Source of the DNA: Clostridiales bacterium
GTDB lineage: Bacteria > Bacillota > Clostridia > Oscillospirales > Acutalibacteraceae
Reading direction: 5' to 3'
Assembly (NCBI GenBank): GCA_019418545.1
Contig: DYBQ01000069.1
Span: 1-12,446, forward strand
Length of the DNA: 12,446 bases
Every line of letters begins with the position of its first letter. The first letter of the stretch is position 1. Below the pieces are notes generated by a model. It did not search any database and was not told where the DNA came from. It saw only the letters and a list, made by a program, of their open reading frames with translations. The position numbers and the translations under genes were made by a program. Below, piece by piece: positions 7,080 through 12,446 of the stretch.

Positions 7080-7084
7080 GCACA

Positions 7085-7518
7085 TTTAAAGAATGTTATG
7101 TGGAAACTATTTGTTTGCTTGCCGAAAAAATTTTTTCCTATAAAAAGAAGAAATGAACCGAACTAATAAAAACGGACAATAGAAAAACCTCCTGATGTAG
7201 AAAAATAATATGTTCCATTTATGAGGGAAAATGAAATCATCCTCCCGGAGAAGCCCCGTTGGAGCATAATATTGATAAGTTTGTTATGAGACACTAAAAA
7301 TCTTTCCACTTCAAAACCAATAATCGGGGTGCCCACGCAAAAATTGGCGTCAAAAAATCTCCAAAATTTTACAGACAGTTACGTAGATTTTACCTCTTCC
7401 TGCCGGTAAATTTTTCATACATCTTTATACTGAATAATAAAGACTGTATTCAGAGAATTGCAATGCACTCTGAGCGGTATGGCTCACCCTGCCGGAACAA
7501 ACGAGAAATGGAGATGTC
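7085..7518. other. Long gene-free intergenic stretch before the giant surface protein
   Basis: About 430 bases without a credible gene on either strand. Visible structure is limited: a stem TTTACC/GGTAAA (7389-7394 with 7405-7410) followed by TTTTT (7411-7415), resembling a weak terminator, and two mutually exclusive hairpins in the likely leader, TCAGAG/CTCTGA (7450-7455 with 7468-7473) and TGAGC/GCTCA (7471-7475 with 7482-7486). No strong promoter was found; TATACT (7426) and TAATAA (7435) are possible -10 elements with poor -35 partners. I could not match it to a known riboswitch. Confidence 0.4.
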
Positions 7519-7523
7519 GAGGG
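7519..7523 (+). promoter_or_regulatory. Ribosome binding site that decides the giant protein start
   Basis: GAGGG ends 6 bases before ATG 7530, which opens directly onto a signal peptide. The frame is open further upstream to a TTG at 7458, but that has no comparable site and would put 24 non-hydrophobic residues ahead of the signal peptide. Confidence 0.75.
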
Positions 7524-7529
7524 ATTCAT

Positions 7530-10500
7530 ATGCAAAAGAAACTCTTTCAAAAAACACTGAGCATCTGTCTGGCGCTGTCCATCATGATTGGACTTCTGCC
7601 ACAGGTTCCAGTATTGGCAGCAGAGGACGCGCTGAAAATCTGTGTAATCTCGGATACACATTATTATCCGCTGACCTATGTTTCCGACTGTGAGGATTAT
7701 CAGACCTATGTTAACGGCGACCCCAAGATGTTGGCAGAATCCGGTTCTGTGCTGGATTCCGCTGTAGAGATGATTGAAAAAGACCAGCCAGACATTGTTC
7801 TGGTTTCCGGCGACCTCACCAAGGACGGCGAGAAAAAAGGCCATCAGGAATTTGCCGCAGAAATGCAGCAGATTGAAGACCAGACCGATGCGGAAGTTTT
7901 TGTCATTAACGGCAACCACGATATTTACAATTATCTCGACGCCTGTACTTTTGAAAACGGCAAAAAGGAAAACACCGAAACGGTTACTCCGGCTGAATTC
8001 AAGGAAATTTACGCAAACTTCGGTTATAACGGAGAATTTGACGCGGAATATTACACCCCTCCTCAGGGAAAACAGGCAGGCGGGCTCTCTTATGCCGCTT
8101 CTTTTGGAAACTATGTGATTTTGGCACTGGATTCCGGCATGTACAGCCCGGACGCTACCGGCATGGAAACCAACGAGCACATTACCGCCGGACGGGTGGA
8201 CGAAGACCTGCTGGTTTGGGCGGTTTCTCAGATTCAGAAAGCCGAAGCGGAAGGAAAAACCGTCATCGGCCTGATGCACCACGGACTGGTTCCCCATTTT
8301 GATATGGAGGATGAAGTGCTCAGCGAGTATGTGGTGGAAAATTGGGAAGAAACCGCCACTGCATTGGCAGACGCCGGCCTGCGGTATATCTTCACCGGCC
8401 ATATGCACGCCAATGATATTGCCGAATATACTACTGTCAACGGAAACCACCTCACCGACGTGGAGACCGGTTCTCTCTCTTCCTGGGGTTCCCCTGTACG
8501 CAGTGTTACTTTTTCCAAAGGTGAAAAACTGAACGACGGCACCAACCGTACTCGTGAGACCTTTACCGTCAGCAGCGAAAGTATCAAATCCATTGTCTTC
8601 AACGGAGAAGTCATCGAGGATTTTCCCGCCTATACCATGGATAAGCTCTATCCGGAAACCATGCTGAACAACATGGCAAACGGTATGCTGGTTCCCATCC
8701 TGAAGCAAATCAGCGAAAAGGGGATTCGGGAATTTATTTCGGAAATGGCACCGGAGCTGGATATCAACGGCATGATTCTCAGCATGGTGCAGGACAGTTT
8801 GAAAGGTGGCATGCAGCTGGAACTGGGTTCCGGTATCGGCCGTGTCAATGTCAGCTATCGAAACGGCGGGATTCAGCTTTCTCCTTCTGGTACAGCCGGT
8901 CTGATTGGAGATATGACCATCACCGACGCGCAGATTATTGAAATGGTGGATGACCTGCTGAATAAAGTCGAAACTCGCTATATTGACAACCCCGATTATC
9001 TATTGAATAAAATCGATGAAATCGTCACGAAGGTTTCCAATTTTGGCGTAGCCTCTCTGGGAACGCCGGAAGAAAAAAGTCTGTACGATTTGGTCGTCCT
9101 GATTCTCATTAACCACTATCAGGGCGCAGAAAACCCGCCGGAATGGGTAGAAGAGGCTCGCGCTTATATCCAGAGCGGCGAAATTATTTCCAATCTCATC
9201 GACATGCTGCTGGACGAAGTCATGGTGATTGTCGATGACCTGACTACCAACCTTTCTATCGATACCGGTATTGCTTTCAGCGGTGTCTGGAAAATCGCCA
9301 TCGATGCCAAAACCGACAACGGAAACCTGAAAGCCATTTTGGACATGGCCGGTCTGGATGTCCGTACCCTGATTGAAGGCCTCCTCAACGAATACATGAG
9401 CGAAAGTTTTCTCACCGGTATGGGCGGTCTGATTGACGATGTGGCCAGCTCCATGCTATATGACGATACGCAGGACGATGGAGAAAACGGAGAATCCAGA
9501 ACCATTGTATTTGATGGAACGGTACAGAAACCGGAGCCTTCCGCAGAAAACGGGCTTCTTCCCGAACAGGTAACCATGACCTTTGGTTCGGATGCGGAAA
9601 CAGGCCGGGCTTTTAGCTGGTATACCGGAACCATGGTGGACAGCGGTGCCGTACAACTCTCCACTTCCCCGGATTTTTCCGGTGCACAAACCATTACAGC
9701 CAACACTACGGAGGTTGTAAAACCCAAAACGCTCCTGAATTTGGGACTGATTACGACTTATGCCACCAAAAAAGTCAACCGGCATACCGCCGAAGTCGAA
9801 AATCTGGAACCCGGCACCACTTACTACTACCGGGTGGGCTCTCCGGAACAGGGATATTGGAGTGAAACAGTTTCCTTCACCACCGACGGAGTGCAGGACG
9901 ATTCCTTTACCTTTATCAATGTCAACGACTCGCAGGGTATGGTTCAGTCGGATTATGAGACCTATCTCAACACGCTGGAACAGGCGGATGAAATGTTCCC
10001 CGACGCCTCCTTCCTGCTCCATGGCGGTGACTTTGTAGACGACGGCAGCAACGAAAACTACTGGAGCTGGGTGCTGGACAATCAAGTTTCCATGTCTCTG
10101 CCCATCACGCCGGCAGCTGGTAACCACGAGGATAAATCCGACGTGGAGGGTGTCACCACTCCCAATGCGCTGATGTCCCATTTTAACTTCCAGAACCTTC
10201 CCGAACAGGATACCGATACCGGTGTGTACTATTCATATGAATACGAAAACGCCACCTTTATTATCCTGAACACCAATGATGTGACTGTTGACGGATATCT
10301 CTCCGATGCACAATATGACTGGGCTTATGAAACTGCCAAAAATGCCGGTACGGAATGGAAAATTATCCTGCTGCACAAATCCCCCTATTCCAACGGCCCT
10401 CATGCGCAGGACGACGATGTCGCAGCTATCCGCAGCCAGTTGAATCAGCTTTCCGCAGAATGTGATATTGACCTGGTGCTTTCCGGTCATGACCATGTGT

Positions 10501-11000
10501 ACAACCGCACCCCCTGGCTGTCCTATGGGGACATCCAGCAGGTGGAAACCCAAACCACCACCTATGAGGGCACCAACTATGAAACTGCCATTGAGCCGGA
10601 CGGCACCCTGTTCCTGATTGCCGGTACTGCCGGTGTCAAAAATTATGTACAGGAAGCTTTGCCGGAAATTCCCAGTGCTGTAGCACTGGATTTGGATTGC
10701 CCGGTGTATACCGGATTTACCATTGACGGTGATTGCCTGTACTATGAAGCCTATAAAGTGGAAGACGGAAAGAGCGTAAAGATTGACAGCTTTGCCATCG
10801 ACAAGGAAAAAGAAGAAGTAACCCCTGACTGGGAAAAAGTCGTCGCAAAAATCGAAGCACTTCCCGATATTCCCGAACTGAGCCACAAAACCGCAGTGGA
10901 AGAAGCCCGCGCCGCCTATGATGCGCTCAGCGGCGAGGACAAGGGAAAGTCACCAATTACGAAAAACTTCAGCAGGCGGAAGCGATTATTAAGGCGCTGA
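7530..11000 (+). CDS. Secreted tandem metallophosphoesterase protein, zero-frame product
   Basis: 1,156 aa from ATG 7530. A signal peptide spans about 1-31 (LLPQVPVLAAED, cleavage after VLA or VLAA). First metallophosphoesterase domain, about 36-370: SDTH (41-44), GDLTKDG (94-100), GNHD (128-131), HH (250-251), GHMH (290-293), all metal ligands present. Residues 370-670 are helical and unassigned. A purple-acid-phosphatase-type N-terminal beta domain covers about 676-786 (ENLEPGTTYYYRVGS). Second phosphoesterase domain: NDSQG (799-803, no His in motif I), GGDFVDDG (832-839), GNHE (864-867), LLHK with His949, GHDHVYNRT (986-994); motif II lacks the Tyr of true purple acid phosphatases. A FIVAR-like helical stretch begins near 1098. 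The frame then ends after 16 foreign, basic residues because of a -1 discontinuity at 10943. It probably removes phosphate from extracellular phosphoesters; the substrate is unknown. Confidence 0.85.
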   Translation: MQKKLFQKTLSICLALSIMIGLLPQVPVLAAEDALKICVISDTHYYPLTYVSDCEDYQTYVNGDPKMLAESGSVLDSAVEMIEKDQPDIVLVSGDLTKDGEKKGHQEFAAEMQQIEDQTDAEVFVINGNHDIYNYLDACTFENGKKENTETVTPAEFKEIYANFGYNGEFDAEYYTPPQGKQAGGLSYAASFGNYVILALDSGMYSPDATGMETNEHITAGRVDEDLLVWAVSQIQKAEAEGKTVIGLMHHGLVPHFDMEDEVLSEYVVENWEETATALADAGLRYIFTGHMHANDIAEYTTVNGNHLTDVETGSLSSWGSPVRSVTFSKGEKLNDGTNRTRETFTVSSESIKSIVFNGEVIEDFPAYTMDKLYPETMLNNMANGMLVPILKQISEKGIREFISEMAPELDINGMILSMVQDSLKGGMQLELGSGIGRVNVSYRNGGIQLSPSGTAGLIGDMTITDAQIIEMVDDLLNKVETRYIDNPDYLLNKIDEIVTKVSNFGVASLGTPEEKSLYDLVVLILINHYQGAENPPEWVEEARAYIQSGEIISNLIDMLLDEVMVIVDDLTTNLSIDTGIAFSGVWKIAIDAKTDNGNLKAILDMAGLDVRTLIEGLLNEYMSESFLTGMGGLIDDVASSMLYDDTQDDGENGESRTIVFDGTVQKPEPSAENGLLPEQVTMTFGSDAETGRAFSWYTGTMVDSGAVQLSTSPDFSGAQTITANTTEVVKPKTLLNLGLITTYATKKVNRHTAEVENLEPGTTYYYRVGSPEQGYWSETVSFTTDGVQDDSFTFINVNDSQGMVQSDYETYLNTLEQADEMFPDASFLLHGGDFVDDGSNENYWSWVLDNQVSMSLPITPAAGNHEDKSDVEGVTTPNALMSHFNFQNLPEQDTDTGVYYSYEYENATFIILNTNDVTVDGYLSDAQYDWAYETAKNAGTEWKIILLHKSPYSNGPHAQDDDVAAIRSQLNQLSAECDIDLVLSGHDHVYNRTPWLSYGDIQQVETQTTTYEGTNYETAIEPDGTLFLIAGTAGVKNYVQEALPEIPSAVALDLDCPVYTGFTIDGDCLYYEAYKVEDGKSVKIDSFAIDKEKEEVTPDWEKVVAKIEALPDIPELSHKTAVEEARAAYDALSGEDKGKSPITKNFSRRKRLLRR
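10943..10949 (+). promoter_or_regulatory. Candidate -1 ribosomal frameshift site G GGA AAG
   Basis: The zero frame reads AAG GGA AAG TCA, so GGGAAAG sits exactly in the X XXY YYZ register. After a -1 slip the next codon is GTC at 10949, which opens the downstream frame. The same heptamer drives -1 frameshifting in lambda gpG-gpGT. A GAGGA (10935-10939) lies just upstream, closer than the dnaX-type stimulator. Downstream hairpins are weak (CTTC/GAAG at 10967-10982; AACGG/CCGTT at 11012-11026). A one-base deletion would leave the same appearance. Confidence 0.5.
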
Positions 11001-12446
11001 CCAACATTCAGAACGGCCAGACCGTTACCGTCAGCAGCAAAAAAGAATTCGTCAACGCACTGAACAATTCCAATGTTACTACCATTATTGCAAACGGCAC
11101 GATCGAATTTGAGAACTTCTGGGGCAACGAGCGGGAATATACCATATCCCGTGATCTGACCATCCGGGGCTCCGGCGTTCTCCGGTATGTGGAATTCCAT
11201 GTAACCAATGGCGCAACACTGGTGCTGGACGACAGCATTTATATCAACGATACTCGTTCTCAGGGTTCTACTTATGGCTCTCTGAATCCCATTGAAGTCT
11301 ATGCAAACTCCACCCTGATTACCCGAGGCAGCGCACAGCTCCGAACCGAATACGGACGCAGTGGAGCCGAAGATGGCCACGGTATTAAGCTGATGGAATC
11401 CGGCGCAAAAGCCTATCTGAACAGCTCCGGCAGTGTCTGGGGTGCGGAAGGCGCCGTGTATTCTCCCGCTTCCGGCACAGAAATCGTCATCAACAACGGT
11501 ACTTATGGCCGCAAAAACGACAACCATCGGGCAGTGGATACCTACGGTGATCTGGAAATCAACGGCGGCACCATCCGCAATTTGTGGGTAAGTTCCAAAA
11601 GCACACTGCACCTGAACGGCGGTGAGCTGAACAACGGCAGCGAACTGAATCCCCAGGTTCCCCTGGACATCGAAGGCACCGCTTATGTCACCGGCGGTAA
11701 AGTGGTGCCGCTGAACGGCCAGTCGGTGGACCTCAATAATACCGGCAAAATGCACATCCTCACAAATGGTTCCGGTGCACTGGATCTGGGCAATAACGTA
11801 AAGCCCTGGACAGGCAATGTGCAGACCGACAACTACAAGGATGTGACCGTTTCCTACACTGATATCAACGGCTTCGGCAATAGTGACGGTATTTATCAAA
11901 CCACCTCTTCTGCCAATACCCCTGAAGGGCTTGCCGCTGCCGGCGGTACACAGATGGAGACTTCCGCTCAAAACGGTGTTATGTCCGCCACTCTGCCTCA
12001 GGGCCTGAACATTGTATACGGCAAATATTATTTGGTAGGCGGTGGAAAAACGGCTCCTTCCGGCATCACCGGAACCGGCGGCAGCGCCCAGATGATTGTT
12101 TACGGCACTACCCGGCTGATTGAAAACAACGACGTCACCCATGTGAAAATTGAAGGCGATGAAAACCGTGCAGTTGTCTTTGAAGAAGGAATGCAGATTC
12201 GCCTGACCGGCAAAACACTGCCCGCCAATGCCTTTGACAACGCAGTACAGTGGGAATCCTCCGACGAGGAAATCGCTACCGTCAACAGCAAGGGCGTGGT
12301 AACCCTCCACAAGGCCGGAAAAGTCACCATCACCCTGCGTTCTGTTTCCAATCCCAACGCCACCGATACCGTTACGATTTTCGCAGCAACCATGAGTCTG
12401 AATGGTCCCGATTCTCTGGACGAGCATACCAATATCGCTCAATACA
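10949..12446 (+). CDS. -1 frame C-terminal continuation of the metallophosphoesterase protein: beta-helix-like region and BIG2 domain, cut by window end
   Basis: This frame is open for about 499 codons to the right edge. It begins VTNYEKLQQAEAIIKAL, which completes the helical FIVAR-like repeat cut off in the zero frame. Then come many short beta-strand repeats rich in Gly, Asn and Ser (for example LEINGGTIRNLWVSSKSTLHLNGGELNNG in pieces around 11550-11640), typical of a right-handed beta-helix or adhesin region. Near 12130-12390 is a BIG2 immunoglobulin-like domain (VQWESSDEEIATVNSKGVVTLHKAG pattern). There is no usable start at the junction: the first in-frame GTG is at 11189, the first ATG at 11393, neither with a good ribosome binding site. 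It is therefore made only as a fusion by frameshifting, or is a disabled remnant. Joined, the protein exceeds 1,639 aa. Cell-wall anchoring would lie beyond the window. Confidence 0.8.

Noticed and set aside
7178..7200. AGGAGG-like sequence on the minus strand inside the gap
   Set aside because: The following frame gives only about a dozen codons before a stop, with nothing to support a gene.
7141..7529. Possible known riboswitch or T-box leader
   Set aside because: I looked for conserved cores of common classes (cyclic-di-GMP, cobalamin, T-box, TPP) by eye and found none. It is reported only as an unassigned leader.
7425..8708. Minus-strand open frame of 427 codons
   Set aside because: It is opposite the first metallophosphoesterase domain with all its metal motifs. 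No recognisable domain or convincing start was seen in it.
9164..10886. Several minus-strand frames of 187-241 codons
   Set aside because: They are antisense shadows of the second half of the phosphoesterase protein, with no recognisable protein pattern.
10949..11200. Separate downstream gene starting after the frame break
   Set aside because: No ATG, GTG or TTG with a ribosome binding site exists near the junction in that frame; the first GTG is at 11189 and the domain would be cut in half.
10916..12442. Minus-strand open frame of 508 codons
   Set aside because: It lies wholly opposite the -1 frame continuation, which shows recognisable BIG2 and beta-helix patterns. The antisense product has no domain and looks low-complexity, as expected from the mirror of C-ending codons.
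1..12446. Mobile element, prophage or CRISPR explanation for the accessory content
   Set aside because: No transposase, integrase, terminal inverted repeats, target duplications or regularly spaced repeats were seen.

Overview
The window looks like chromosomal DNA of a low-GC anaerobic Firmicute, most likely a gut Clostridia (Lachnospiraceae or Oscillospiraceae type). The evidence is AGGAG-type ribosome binding sites, hairpin-plus-T-run terminators, and protein families typical of that group: DUF4358 lipoprotein, SigV/RsiV-like pair, BaiCD/BaiH-like flavoenzyme and very large modular surface proteins. No rRNA, tRNA, CRISPR array, transposase or phage gene was seen.

Region 1 (1-723) is the 3' part of a GH172/DUF2961 glycosidase gene that enters from the left edge and ends at a strong terminator. 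Region 2 (about 771-3803) is a tight four-gene operon on the + strand: a membrane-anchored SGNH/GDSL hydrolase, a DUF4358 lipoprotein, an ECF sigma factor and an RsiV-type anti-sigma factor, closed by a terminator. A TGAAAC element upstream of the operon suggests that the sigma factor drives its own operon. By analogy with Bacillus sigV-rsiV-oatA, this looks like a cell-envelope or lysozyme stress module in which the SGNH protein is the effector; that role is inferred.

Region 3 (3931-7080, - strand) holds a LysR-type regulator and, upstream of it on the same strand, a 663-aa FMN/4Fe-4S/FAD enoate reductase of the BaiCD/BaiH/2,4-dienoyl-CoA reductase family. Each has its own promoter-like sequence and a terminator separates them. 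Region 4 (7040-7529) is a 490-bp gap without a gene. Region 5 (7530 to the right edge, + strand) is a giant secreted protein with two different metallophosphoesterase domains, a purple-acid-phosphatase-type N-terminal domain between them, then a beta-helix-like region and a BIG2 domain. It is visibly more GC-rich than the left half.

The most striking feature is in Region 5. The reading frame of the giant protein breaks at 10943-10949, exactly on G GGA AAG, the heptamer used for the -1 frameshift in the lambda gpG-gpGT gene. One -1 slip there joins the 1,156-aa zero-frame product to about 499 more open codons that run off the window. It is either a programmed frameshift that makes a short and a long surface protein, or a one-base deletion (mutation or assembly error) that happens to look like one.
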